Shown here: in pieces, positions 15,396-23,799 of the stretch
Position numbering within the stretch: the first letter of the stretch is position 1
Layout of the letters: every line of letters starts with the position of its first letter
Origin: JBQTHD01 sp052390275
GTDB lineage: Bacteria > Actinomycetota > Acidimicrobiia > Acidimicrobiales > AC-14
NCBI GenBank assembly: GCA_052390275.1
Contig: JBQTHD010000033.1
Location: 1 to 64,000 of the forward strand
Direction of reading: 5' to 3'
Length of the DNA: 64,000 nucleotides
The notes under the pieces: generated by a model
Databases searched by the model: none
Seen by the model: only the letters and a program-made list of their open reading frames with translations
Told to the model about the DNA's origin: nothing
Position numbers and translations under genes: made by a program

Positions 15396-17792
15396 ATGTC
15401 CAACGCGTCCCGCTGGCGCGCCACAGCGGTGCTGGTCTCCGTAGCAGGGGCCAGCGCGCTCTCGTTGACGCGCCCCGCCCGCCTGGGCCTCGACCTCAAG
15501 GGTGGAACCCAGATCGTCCTGGAGGCCAAGGACACCGAAGGCCTGGCTGTCACCGACGACGTCGCGTCGCGCACGGTGGAGGTCCTCCGCCGGCGGGTAG
15601 ACGCCCTCGGCGTAACCGAGCCAACGCTGCAGCGATCGGGGGATCGGCGGATCATCATCGAGCTTCCCGGCGTGGCCGACCCCGCTCAAGCTGTAGAGGT
15701 CGTCGGACGGACGGCACAGCTGGAGTTTCGTCCGGTGCTGGGGGTGGACGCGGGAGTCGCCGTGGAACCGGACACCGAGGCGGGGAGTGACGAGGGCGAG
15801 GGCTTCGCCACGGAGAACGGCGAACGCCTCCGGCTTGGCCCGCCGACCGTCACGGGCGACGCGGTGGAGTCGGCTCGGGCCTCCGTCGGGGGAGCGCTCG
15901 GCGGCGAGTGGCAGGTCGAGGTGGACTTCCGAGGCGAGGGTGGCCGTCAATGGGCCCAGCTCACCGGGGAAGCGGCCTGCGCTGCCGCCGGCGACCTCCG
16001 CCGCCGTGTCGCCATCGTTTTGGATCGCGATGTGATCTCCAGCCCCGGGGTGGCAACCGAGGTGGGCTGTGGCGAGGGGATCACTGGCGGCCAGACCGTG
16101 ATCACCGGGGACTTCACCGACGCTCAGGCGAAGGATCTGGCCCTTTTGATCCGCGCCGGGGCACTACCGGTGCCCGTGGAGATCGTCGAGCAGCGCACGG
16201 TGGGGCCCACGCTGGGCGACGCTGCTATCCGGGCCAGCGTGGGGGCGGCGATCATCGGTGCCGGCCTCACGATCGCCTACATGGTGGCCGTCTACCGCAT
16301 CCTCGGTGTGCTGTCGGCCGTTGCCCTCGGGATCTACGGGCTCCTCTCCTATGGTGCCCTTCTGGCCATCGGCACCACGCTGACGCTGCCCGGCATCGCC
16401 GGGTTCATCCTGGCCATCGGAATGGCGGTCGACGCCAACGTTCTGGTCTTCGAGCGGGCCAGGGACGAGCGCGCCGCAGGAGCAGGTGTTCGCAAGGCAG
16501 CGATCAACGGCTTCAAGCGGGCCTGGTCGGCCATAGCCGACTCCAACGCCACGACCCTTCTCGCCGCCATGTTGCTGTTCTTCTCTGCCTCCGGCGCCGT
16601 GCGGGGGTTCGGCATCACCTTGTCGATCGGTGTCGTCGTCTCCATGTTCAGCGCCCTGGTTGTCACGCGCCTGTTTGCCGACCTCGCGCTGGGGTCGCGC
16701 CGCGTGGTCCGCAGTCCCCGCTCCTTGGGAATCGAGGCCGGTGGGCGGCTGCGGGCGTGGCTGTCCGACCACGCGCCGGACATCCTCGGTCGGCGAAGGA
16801 TTTGGTTCGCCGTCTCGGCCGTGGCCCTCGCTCTCGCGGTGGCCGGCATCGCCACGCGGGGGCTGACCTATGGCATCGACTTCTCCGGTGGCCGGCTCCT
16901 CGAGTACGACACCGCACGACCGGCCGATCTCGACGACCTGCGAACGGTGCTTGCCGAGCGGGGCGTGCCCCGGGCCGTGGTACAACGATCGGGCGACGGC
17001 AACGTGACCATCCGGACGAGCCAGCTCTCCTCGGACCAGGAGAGCACGGTGGCGGCCGCGGTTTCTGCGGTCGCCGGCAGCGCCGACGAGCTGCGCGACG
17101 AGTTCGTGGGGCCGACCATCGGCGACGAGCTCCGGCGCAAGGCGTTCATCGCACTGGCCCTGGCTCTGGCCGTGCAGCTTGCCTACCTCGCTATTCGCTT
17201 CCGCTGGACCTACGGGGCGGCTGCCGTGACCGCCATGTTCCACGACGTGATCATCCTCCTCGGCGCATTCGCGTGGCTGGGCAAGGAGCTCGACGGCGTC
17301 TTCCTGGCCGCGCTCCTCACCGTCATCGGCTACTCGATCAACGACTCCGTCGTGGTGTTCGACCGCATCCGCGAACAGCGCCGACTGCGGCCGCGCGAGC
17401 CACTCGCCACGGTTGCCAACGATGCCTGCCTGCACACCATCCCGCGCACCGTCAGCACCGGCCTGGGCGCCCTGTTCATCCTCATCGCTCTCTACGTCCT
17501 CGGCGGCGAGACCCTCACGGAGTTCGCGCTGGCGCTGCTGATCGGCATCGTCGTCGGGACCTACTCCTCGGTGTTCACCGCCGCGCCCCTGGCGGTGGCC
17601 ATAGAGGGCGCCGGCTCGGCAGCACCCCAGGCACTTCTGGTCCCGACCGCCAGGGCGGCCGACTTGATGACGGGCCCCAGCGGCGACGACGAGGATCCAC
17701 GGAGCCAGGAGCTGCTGGCAGCGGAGCGACGGGCGAGTCTTGCGGCCCCGCGCCCACGGAAGAAGAGACGACGAGGAGGTCGCCCACGATGA
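15396..17792 (+). CDS. secDF: Protein translocase SecD-SecF fusion
   Basis: A 798-residue single-chain SecDF. SecDF is the membrane chaperone of the Sec pathway that uses ion motive force to pull exported proteins across. The SecD half has GLDLKGGTQIVLEA (about residues 30-43), a periplasmic P1 domain and the TM4-like GMAVDANVLVFERARDE. The SecF half starts near residue 470 with YGIDFSGGRLLEY and contains GYSINDSVVVFDRIREQ. The conserved intramembrane Asp residues needed for ion coupling are present in both halves. Actinobacteria usually have separate secD and secF genes after yajC, so this is probably a second copy or an acquired version. Codon choice is heavy in CTC and GAG by eye. It overlaps the next gene by four bases (ATGA). 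Confidence 0.92.
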   Translation: MSNASRWRATAVLVSVAGASALSLTRPARLGLDLKGGTQIVLEAKDTEGLAVTDDVASRTVEVLRRRVDALGVTEPTLQRSGDRRIIIELPGVADPAQAVEVVGRTAQLEFRPVLGVDAGVAVEPDTEAGSDEGEGFATENGERLRLGPPTVTGDAVESARASVGGALGGEWQVEVDFRGEGGRQWAQLTGEAACAAAGDLRRRVAIVLDRDVISSPGVATEVGCGEGITGGQTVITGDFTDAQAKDLALLIRAGALPVPVEIVEQRTVGPTLGDAAIRASVGAAIIGAGLTIAYMVAVYRILGVLSAVALGIYGLLSYGALLAIGTTLTLPGIAGFILAIGMAVDANVLVFERARDERAAGAGVRKAAINGFKRAWSAIADSNATTLLAAMLLFFSASGAVRGFGITLSIGVVVSMFSALVVTRLFADLALGSRRVVRSPRSLGIEAGGRLRAWLSDHAPDILGRRRIWFAVSAVALALAVAGIATRGLTYGIDFSGGRLLEYDTARPADLDDLRTVLAERGVPRAVVQRSGDGNVTIRTSQLSSDQESTVAAAVSAVAGSADELRDEFVGPTIGDELRRKAFIALALALAVQLAYLAIRFRWTYGAAAVTAMFHDVIILLGAFAWLGKELDGVFLAALLTVIGYSINDSVVVFDRIREQRRLRPREPLATVANDACLHTIPRTVSTGLGALFILIALYVLGGETLTEFALALLIGIVVGTYSSVFTAAPLAVAIEGAGSAAPQALLVPTARAADLMTGPSGDDEDPRSQELLAAERRASLAAPRPRKKRRRGGRPR

Positions 17793-18304
17793 GCACGTCC
17801 GATTCCCGACACCGGCCGGTAGGCGGAGATGTGACCGAGGTCCCGCTGCCGGGGATCGGGCAGCGCTACGACCTCAGGGCGGTCGAGGGCGGGTCGGTGA
17901 CCGTCGTCATCCACCACACGGGTCGGCGCGATCTCTACGTCCTCGACGGCGGCGACGAGCCGCGGGCTGCGGTCACCCTCACCGACTCCCAGGCGCGAGC
18001 GCTGGGAGCGATCCTCGGCGGGGCCTACTTCAAGCCGGCCGTGATCGAGGAGCTCGAGGCGGTCATCGACGGCCTGCTCATCGACTGGGTCACGCTCGAC
18101 GAGAACTCGCCGGCAGCCGGCAAGACCATCGCCGAGTTGGAGCTCCGCAAGAGCACCAAGATGACGGTGGCGGCCATCGTGCGCCGGGGGGTACCGCTGG
18201 TGGCTCCCGAGCCCACCGAGATTTTGTCGCCCGGCGACCGGCTCATCGTCATCGGGCGCCAGCAGGACATGGGCGGCTTCCGCCGCCAGGTCGTCCGGAG
18301 CTGA
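17789..18304 (+). CDS. KhtT-like K+/H+ antiporter regulatory subunit (TrkA-C domain)
   Basis: A 171-residue cytoplasmic protein. The C-terminal half (about residues 95-170) is a TrkA-C/RCK-C domain: VTLDENSPAAGKTIAELELR, AIVRRGVPLVAPEP and LSPGDRLIVIGRQQD. The N-terminal half (VPLPGIGQRYDLRAVEGG) resembles KhtT and the regulatory part of related antiporters. It would gate the adjacent KhtU-like transporter, probably through a small ligand. ATG 17789 overlaps the secDF stop as ATGA, and the transporter gene starts four bases after its stop. The three genes are therefore one operon. Confidence 0.88.
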   Translation: MSTSDSRHRPVGGDVTEVPLPGIGQRYDLRAVEGGSVTVVIHHTGRRDLYVLDGGDEPRAAVTLTDSQARALGAILGGAYFKPAVIEELEAVIDGLLIDWVTLDENSPAAGKTIAELELRKSTKMTVAAIVRRGVPLVAPEPTEILSPGDRLIVIGRQQDMGGFRRQVVRS

Positions 18305-18307
18305 CCT

Positions 18308-19525
18308 GTGGGCGAGACACTGGTGGCCGTCGGCGCCGCCTTCCTGGCCGCAGGCCTCCTGGCCCGCGCCGGACGACGGGTAGGGCTGCCCACCATCCCC
18401 TTCTTCATGGCCGCGGGGTTCATCTTCGGCCCCAACACCCCCGGCATCGTCCTGGTGGAGGACCCCCACGATCTCGAGCTGCTCGCCGCCCTGGGGCTGA
18501 TCCTGCTGCTGTTCCACCTGGGCCTCGAGTTCAGCCTCCGCGATCTTCTGGCCGGGGGTCGGCGACTGCTGGCCATAGGCAGCATCTACCTGGTCCTCAA
18601 CGTCGGTGGGGGGCTGGCACTGGGCCTGACCCTGGGCTGGGGGACTCCCGAGGCCCTGGTGATCGCCGGCGCCGTGGGGATCTCCTCCTCGGCCATAGTC
18701 ACCAAGCTGCTCATAGAGTTGCGCCGGCTGGCCAACCGGGAGAGTCGGCTGATACTCGGCGTGGTCGTCGTCGAGGACATCTTCCTCGCCCTCTACCTCG
18801 CCCTGCTCCAGCCTGTTCTCGGCGAGGCCAGCAGCGCCGCCGATGCTGCGGGACAGTTCGCGATGGCGTTCGCCTTCCTCGTGATCCTGGCCATGATCGC
18901 CCGCTTCGGGGCCCAGTGGGTCGGTCGCCTGATCACTACACCCGACGATGAGCTGCTCACGGTCCTCTTCATGGGACTCGCCATCCTGGTGGCCGGCGTC
19001 GCAGAGCAGGTCGGCGTCTCCGCGGCCTTCGGGGCGTTCATGGCCGGCCTCGTCCTGGCCGAGTCTTCTGTCGCACCACGGATCGAGCGCCTGGTCCTGC
19101 CCCTGCGCGATGCCTTCGCCGCCGCCTTCTTCTTCGCCTTCGGTCTCACTATCGACCCTGGTGACGCGGCCCGGGTGCTCGGTCCGGTGGTCGCCGCGGT
19201 TGGGTTGTCGGTGGTGCTCAACGTCGTGGCCGGGGTCGTGGCAGCCCGGATCCAGGGCTTCGGACGGACGGCCGCGGCCAACATCGGCCTCACTGTTCTC
19301 GGCCGAGGCGAGTTCTCGCTCATCCTGGCCACGCTCGCCACATCCGCAGGCCTCGACGCCCGCATCGGCCCGTTCGTGGCCCTCTACGTGCTGGTACTCG
19401 CCGTCCTCGGCCCCCTGCTCACCGCTCGCTCGGCCGCCCTTGCCCGGCTGCTTCCGGATCGCCTCTTCGGTGCGGGGGGCCAACCCCAAGTCGCCCTGTC
19501 CGTCCCGAGCCCACCCCATGAGTGA
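18308..19525 (+). CDS. Monovalent cation:proton antiporter (CPA2, KhtU-like)
   Basis: A 405-residue multi-pass membrane protein of the CPA2 family. Typical segments are GLPTIPFFMAAGFIFGPNTP, LLLFHLGLEFSL, VGISSSAIVTKLL, VVVVEDIFLALYLALLQP and GRGEFSLILATLA. It lacks the C-terminal RCK domain of KefB/C, which fits a separate regulatory partner, here the gene just upstream. It should exchange K+ or Na+ for protons across the membrane. The GTG start at 18308 comes four bases after the upstream stop. It is the last gene of the secDF operon. Confidence 0.9.
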   Translation: MGETLVAVGAAFLAAGLLARAGRRVGLPTIPFFMAAGFIFGPNTPGIVLVEDPHDLELLAALGLILLLFHLGLEFSLRDLLAGGRRLLAIGSIYLVLNVGGGLALGLTLGWGTPEALVIAGAVGISSSAIVTKLLIELRRLANRESRLILGVVVVEDIFLALYLALLQPVLGEASSAADAAGQFAMAFAFLVILAMIARFGAQWVGRLITTPDDELLTVLFMGLAILVAGVAEQVGVSAAFGAFMAGLVLAESSVAPRIERLVLPLRDAFAAAFFFAFGLTIDPGDAARVLGPVVAAVGLSVVLNVVAGVVAARIQGFGRTAAANIGLTVLGRGEFSLILATLATSAGLDARIGPFVALYVLVLAVLGPLLTARSAALARLLPDRLFGAGGQPQVALSVPSPPHE

Positions 19526-19705
19526 CCGCCGGCGCTCCACTAGCACTAGCCAGCGCGACCCGGCGGTACCGCCTCCGGCTGCCGGAGTCTCTACGAAGCG
19601 CGACGCCCGCCACCGAAAGACGTCGTGACCTGTCCGTGCCTCGGCTGAGTGAGTTCTATGGCACCGTCGCCGAATACGCGCCGTCCGGCTCCGAGTGTGG
19701 GCGGC

Positions 19706-20284
19706 TCAGGCCGGATGTTCGGTGCTGTCGTTCGGTGTGGGCGGCGATCCCATCGTCAAGAACGAGGAGGCAATCTCGCGGACGTCGATGCTGTCCGTCA
19801 CACATCGAGCTGTGGAACGTTCGGCACGGGCTCGGAGACGAAGCAGCTCTGCGATCTGCTGCCACCGCTTTCGACGCGCCTCGTTTTCGTACGTGAAGAC
19901 CTCGGCACATCCGAACATCCGCGCCGTTGCCAAGTGGACGGCGTCAGCATCCCGTAAGCCGCTCGCAGAGTCGGTTCTTGCCTTCCGAATGAGCATCCGC
20001 GCGTTCCTCGTGACCGCTTGCGAGACATCGACGAGGGAGATCGGCGATGCCGGCATCCACAGTTGCTCGATCGCTTCCTCACCGGCCTCAGTAAGGCCGT
20101 GATCTCGCTCGTGCGCACCAAACGCGACCTCGGCGATCGACAGGGTGGACGTCAGGATCTCGATCTGACCGCGCCGCGCCTCGTCAAGGAGCGTCTGCAC
20201 CGTGCCGGCGCGACCCGGCTCGTTTCCGATGTAGGCGAGGAAGACGTTCGCATCGAAGTAGATGCGGCGAACGTCAGCCGGCAT
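19706..20284 (-). CDS. PIN-domain protein, VapC-like
   Basis: A 192-residue PIN-domain protein, the fold of VapC ribonuclease toxins. The acidic metal-site residues are Asp11 (YFDANVFLAYIG), Glu52 (SIAEVAFG) and Asp112/Asp114 (RDADAVHLATA). The fourth, usually Asp after a beta strand, is replaced by Glu-Asn-Glu in VFTYENEARR. The protein is longer than most VapCs (about 130-145 residues) owing to a C-terminal tail of about 50 residues. Its start overlaps the end of the upstream 249-residue gene by 11 bases, the usual antitoxin-then-toxin order. Ribonuclease activity is inferred from the fold. Confidence 0.85.
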   Translation of the reverse strand: MPADVRRIYFDANVFLAYIGNEPGRAGTVQTLLDEARRGQIEILTSTLSIAEVAFGAHERDHGLTEAGEEAIEQLWMPASPISLVDVSQAVTRNARMLIRKARTDSASGLRDADAVHLATARMFGCAEVFTYENEARRKRWQQIAELLRLRARAERSTARCVTDSIDVREIASSFLTMGSPPTPNDSTEHPA

Positions 20285-21023
20285 CTCGAATTCGCCTTAT
20301 GACAGCTTCGGCCGGCTCGGACCCACCGACGGCTCCACGAGCACGCAGGAACCCCATCGCGTCCCCGTCCATGACGACGTCGACGCTTGTCACCCGCCGG
20401 ATGGCGAGCGGCCGCCCGCTCTCGGCGTCGCGAGTTACCAGACCCGTCACATCGGCAATATGGCCCCAGGCATCACGCATCAGGTTCTCGTGATCGGGTT
20501 GCAGGTAACACGACACCGGACGGTCGCTAGCGAGTTCGTAGAGCGTGAAGCGGAAGCCCTTCCGATGAGAGAGCGTCTCCACGCGACCGCGAATCGTCCC
20601 GAGGGACTTGGTCGTCTGCGTGCCAACACCGACCGATGCGGAGATCGCTGCAGTGAAGATCAGCTCGTCGTCAGCCGTCTCGAGGGTCACCCGATGCTGC
20701 TCGTCGGCAACTTCGGTGAGGTCGCGCACGAGCCGAAGAAGCGGCCGCGACTGATCGAAGCCGCCTCCCGACGCCTCACGTCCAGCGGCGAGGTAGCGCT
20801 CTGTCATCGCGGGGATCTTGGAAGCCGCGTCATCATCAAGCGGCTCGGCGCGAGCCGTGATCAACGCCGATCCGTAATCGAGTCCGGCCAAAACCCAGCG
20901 GACGTGGGCGACCTGGTCCTGTCCCAACGCCTGCAGGACCTTTCGGAAGCGCGCGAAGGCATCGGCAACCGCCTCGATGGTCAACTCCCCATCGATTCGG
21001 AAGGTCACCGAGTCGTCAGCCAC
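20274..21023 (-). CDS. Unknown 249-aa protein paired with the PIN gene
   Basis: I do not recognise this family. The 249-residue protein is soluble and acidic. An N-terminal part (VTFRIDGELTIEAVADAFARF to about residue 70) is helical with a beta hairpin (GLDYGSALITARAE). A middle part follows (VTLETADDELIFTAAISASV). The C-terminal part (about 140-245) has alternating beta segments such as GFRFTLYELASDRPVSCYL and IRRVTSVDVVMDG, and could be a small barrel. It has none of the ribbon-helix-helix, AbrB or Phd motifs of normal VapB antitoxins. The 11-bp overlap with the PIN gene and the upstream position suggest it controls or partners that protein. Confidence 0.8.
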   Translation of the reverse strand: MADDSVTFRIDGELTIEAVADAFARFRKVLQALGQDQVAHVRWVLAGLDYGSALITARAEPLDDDAASKIPAMTERYLAAGREASGGGFDQSRPLLRLVRDLTEVADEQHRVTLETADDELIFTAAISASVGVGTQTTKSLGTIRGRVETLSHRKGFRFTLYELASDRPVSCYLQPDHENLMRDAWGHIADVTGLVTRDAESGRPLAIRRVTSVDVVMDGDAMGFLRARGAVGGSEPAEAVIRRIRDAG

Positions 21024-21397
21024 GCCGAGAGGGTAGCTGGGGGGTGTGACCTAAACCCGGGCACTCTGAGCCATCGTGGCCGCCCGGGCGACCGCCGCCC
21101 ACCCGCCCCCATCAGCGCGCGAACCGCCCGAACCCGCCAGACCCCAACCGCTCCGAACCGGCGCTCGGTCCGGCTCCGGCGACGATCGCCGGCGAGCTGA
21201 CCGCTCCCGGCTGGCCGTCACGATGGTAAAGCTCCACCGCTTGGGCGCCGCGGTACCCAACCACTACCGCGCTCCTGGTAATGACATCCGGGCTGGCTGG
21301 TCTCCGTGAAGGCGAGCCGCAGGCCTGGCCGGTCACTCCGGCCCCGCCGTCCACTCGCCGGTGAGCCCGTAACCCCTGCTGACCAGCACTTATTCGG
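21024..21397. other. Intergenic stretch before tRNA-Phe, no supported gene
   Basis: Short frames are open on both strands here because of the base composition, but none has a convincing protein character or ribosome-binding site. No clear repeat, hairpin or partial tRNA copy was seen. It separates the PIN pair from the tRNA genes. Confidence 0.5.
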
Positions 21398-21470
21398 TGG
21401 TCGGGACCGGCGTCGATCCGGTGACCTCGCGCTTTTCAGGCGCGCGCTCTACCAACTGAGCTACCCGACC
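21398..21470 (-). tRNA. tRNA-Phe (anticodon GAA)
   Basis: The minus strand folds into a full cloverleaf: acceptor GGTCGGG/CCCGACC with discriminator A, D-arm GCTC-AGTTGGTA-GAGC, anticodon stem CGCGC/GCGCG with loop CTGAAAA (anticodon GAA), variable AGGTC and T-arm ACCGG/CCGGT. The 3' CCA is not encoded (CCG follows). Confidence 0.97.
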
Positions 21471-21563
21471 AGGTTGTTTGTCACCGTAGTTCCAACGACC
21501 AAGGCGGCTTGGCCCAAACCCTGGGCCAAGGTTAACCCCGGTGCACCGGGGTGCTTGGTTGAG

Positions 21564-21638
21564 CGGTCCCGACGAGATTTGAACTCGCGACCTCCGCCTT
21601 GACAGGGCGGCGTGCACTCCAAGCTGCACCACAGGACC
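21564..21638 (-). tRNA. tRNA-Asp (anticodon GTC)
   Basis: The minus strand forms a cloverleaf with acceptor GGTCCTG/CGGGACC (one G-U pair), discriminator G, anticodon stem CCGCC/GGCGG and loop CTGTCAA (anticodon GTC), and T-arm with TTCAAAT loop. G73 and GTC fit aspartate. It is about 90 bases upstream of tRNA-Phe and probably co-transcribed. Confidence 0.96.
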
Positions 21639-21739
21639 CGGTTACTGCTGGTGGCACCTTAGCGGGCTGACCCGGCGCCCGTCGCCGGCGCCGCAGGCGA
21701 TAGCACCTCCGGACCGGTGCCGTGACTGGAAACGGCCCT

Positions 21740-21976
21740 TCAGCGGGGCGGCCGGCCCCGGAGATACCACAGGGTGGAAATAACCAGCCAACTGGCATTG
21801 ACCGAGGCTGGTCCCCACTTCTCCTTGAGCACCCAGCCGCCGACGATGGCGGCCACTGCCGCGTGATGGGCCAGCAGCCAGGCGCTGCGTTGCTGGCGCA
21901 CGACGGGCACGAACCGGGTGAGCACGGCTACCGAAACCGGGTAACCCACCGCCAGCAGGACGTTCGCCGCGTTCAT
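21740..21976 (-). CDS. Small membrane protein (78 aa), coupled to gatA
   Basis: A 78-residue protein with two to three hydrophobic segments (NVLLAVGYPVSVAVLTRFVPVV, shown in part: VLLAVGYPVSVAVL; LAHHAAVAAIVGGWVL; WLVISTLWYL) joined by basic loops. No family is recognised. The ATG at 21976 overlaps the gatA stop by four bases (ATGA), so it is translated together with gatA. A gatA-coupled membrane protein is odd, and the link may be only transcriptional convenience. Confidence 0.65.
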   Translation of the reverse strand: MNAANVLLAVGYPVSVAVLTRFVPVVRQQRSAWLLAHHAAVAAIVGGWVLKEKWGPASVNASWLVISTLWYLRGRPPR

Positions 21977-23502
21977 CGACGGAGTCTGGCCGCCTCGGCC
22001 TCCGCAGCGGAGTCACCACCCACCCAAACCCGCGGCCGGGGCAGTTCCGGAGCCATCCGTTCAATCTGCGCGGCCACCTGCATCAACAGCGCCTCCCCCA
22101 GGGCTGGGGCCATCACCTGAACCCCGATCGGAAGCGCGGCACCGTCGGCCCCAAAGGGAACCGATACGGCCGGGATCCCGGCCAGGTTGGCGGTGACCGT
22201 AGAGACGTCGGTCAGATAGAGCGCCAGCGGGTCGTCGATCAGTTCTCCGATACCGAAGGCGGTGCCGGGCGAAGTTGGACAGATGACCACGTCGTGGTCG
22301 CCGAACAGCGATGCGAGCCGGCCCACCACCAGGGTCCGCACCCGCTGGGCCTGTCCGTAGTAGTCGTCGTAGTAACCGGCCGAGAGCGCGAAAGTCCCGA
22401 GGATGATCCGTCGCTGGACTTCCTCCCCCAGGTAGCGGGTTCGGGTGGCCACCATCATCTCCGCGGCGCTGGCCGCCGCCACCCGTCGCCCGTAACGAAC
22501 TCCGTCGAAGCGGGCCAGGTTGCTGGAGGCTTCGGCGGTGGCGAGCAGGTAGTAAGCGGCCAGCGCCGCCTCGGACAGGTCGAGACGGACCTCCTCCACC
22601 GCCGCTCCGGCATCAGCCAGGGCGCTGGCGCAGGCGCCGACGGCCGACCTGACGGCAGGCGCCACGCCGGGTCCCATGAGGTCGGCTAGTAGGCCGACCC
22701 TTACTCCGTCGACCCCCTGGCCGAGGGCCGGGCCCAGGGGCTCCACCGGTAGGTCGAGGCTGGTGGAGTCGGCCGGGTCGTGGCCCATGATGGCCTCCAG
22801 GCCTGCGGCCGCCTCGGCCACCGAGGCGGCCAGCACCCCCACCTGATCCAACGACGATGCGTAGGCCACAAGTCCGTAGCGACTGACGCGGCCGTACGTG
22901 GGCTTGACCCCCACGACCCCACAATGGCTGGCCGGTTGGCGGACCGATCCACCGGTGTCGCTCCCCAGCGCAACCCGAACCACCCCGGCCGCCACCGCCG
23001 CTGCGCTCCCTCCGCTGGAGCCCCCCGGAACCCGGGTGAGGTCGTGAGGGTTGCGGGTTGGGCCGAAGGCCGAGAACTCCGTGGAGGAGCCCATGGCGAA
23101 CTCATCCATGTTCGTCTTGCCCACGACCACCGCCCCAGCCTGGGTCAGCCGGGTAACCACCGTGGCGTCATAAGGAGGGATCCACCCTTCGAGGATGGCC
23201 GAGCCACAGGTGGTCGCCAGGCCCCGGGTGCAGAGGTTGTCCTTGACCGCCACCGCCATGCCCATCAGTCCCACCGGCCCGCCGCCGGATTCGTAGCCGC
23301 CGGGGGCCACGGGCTGATCCGGTGAACGGCTGCGCAGCAACGAATCGACAGCCGCTGCCTGGCTGTCGGCCGAGTCGCCGGCCATGGCCAGGAAGGCGTG
23401 AATCTGTTCGTCCGCAGCGGCGGCCCGCCCTCTGGCCTCGGCCAGACGCAGCACCGCGGTCGGCGGCTCACCAGCGCGGGCTTCAGGCATCGGCGGCGGC
23501 AC
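21973..23502 (-). CDS. gatA: Asp/Glu-tRNA amidotransferase subunit A (amidase family)
   Basis: A 509-residue amidase-signature protein best fitting GatA, which generates ammonia and transamidates misacylated Glu-tRNA(Gln) or Asp-tRNA(Asn). The catalytic Lys is in MAVAVKDNLCTRG (about residue 87) and the Gly/Ser-rich catalytic stretch is PGGSSGGSAAAVAAG. GKTNMDEFAMGSSTE and NPHDLTRVPGGSSGG are GatA hallmarks. The ATG at 23490 is an alternative to the GTG at 23502. No gatC precedes it and no gatB follows; a small membrane protein gene follows instead. Either the partners are elsewhere or this is a GatA-like amidase. Confidence 0.9.
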   Translation of the reverse strand: MPPPMPEARAGEPPTAVLRLAEARGRAAAADEQIHAFLAMAGDSADSQAAAVDSLLRSRSPDQPVAPGGYESGGGPVGLMGMAVAVKDNLCTRGLATTCGSAILEGWIPPYDATVVTRLTQAGAVVVGKTNMDEFAMGSSTEFSAFGPTRNPHDLTRVPGGSSGGSAAAVAAGVVRVALGSDTGGSVRQPASHCGVVGVKPTYGRVSRYGLVAYASSLDQVGVLAASVAEAAAGLEAIMGHDPADSTSLDLPVEPLGPALGQGVDGVRVGLLADLMGPGVAPAVRSAVGACASALADAGAAVEEVRLDLSEAALAAYYLLATAEASSNLARFDGVRYGRRVAAASAAEMMVATRTRYLGEEVQRRIILGTFALSAGYYDDYYGQAQRVRTLVVGRLASLFGDHDVVICPTSPGTAFGIGELIDDPLALYLTDVSTVTANLAGIPAVSVPFGADGAALPIGVQVMAPALGEALLMQVAAQIERMAPELPRPRVWVGGDSAAEAEAARLRR

Positions 23503-23589
23503 CGGCGAAAGTTAGTTGATGCCCCGTGCGATCCCCCTGGGAGGCGAGGGCCGAGGACATCTGTCCCAGCCGCGAATAGGTTCGGTGCC

Positions 23590-23799
23590 TTGGCCTTCGA
23601 CCCCGAGTCCGTCCGCGCCCGGTTGGGCGAACTGGCTGACGAGTTGGCCGAAGCCGCCATCGACATGCTCTCGCAAGCGGTGTCGGCGGAGCGGCCCGAC
23701 CCCGGCCTTCTGGCCGAAGAGCGCCGCCTGACCCGCGCCCGGCGGGCGATCGAGAAGGCCGCTTCCCTGCTGTCGGATGGCCCCGAGCACGATTCCTGA
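23590..23799 (+). CDS. Small helical protein of unknown function (69 aa)
   Basis: A 69-residue frame beginning TTG (LAFDPESVRARLGELADELAE, shown in part: DPESVRARLGELADELAE) and running as almost continuous charged helix to LLSDGPEHDS. The amphipathic heptad-like pattern suggests a coiled coil. The ribosome-binding site is weak (ATAGGT). The character is protein-like and unlike the flanking frames, so I keep it, but the start is unsure. It is divergent from gatA. Confidence 0.5.
   Translation: MAFDPESVRARLGELADELAEAAIDMLSQAVSAERPDPGLLAEERRLTRARRAIEKAASLLSDGPEHDS

Noticed and set aside
15908..18304. Long open frames in other phases across secDF and khtT
   Set aside because: They overlap strong family matches, are Arg/Pro/Gly/His-rich as expected from GC-rich third positions read out of phase, and have no ribosome-binding sites or domains.
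19522..19896. Plus-strand frame after khtU
   Set aside because: It is Arg/Ser-rich, crosses the antisense side of the PIN gene and has no motif; it looks like a compositional artefact.
21398..21638. tRNA genes as an attachment site for an integrated element
   Set aside because: No integrase gene, no excisionase and no duplicate of the tRNA 3' end was found at the other boundary. Only the weaker accessory-block suggestion is kept.
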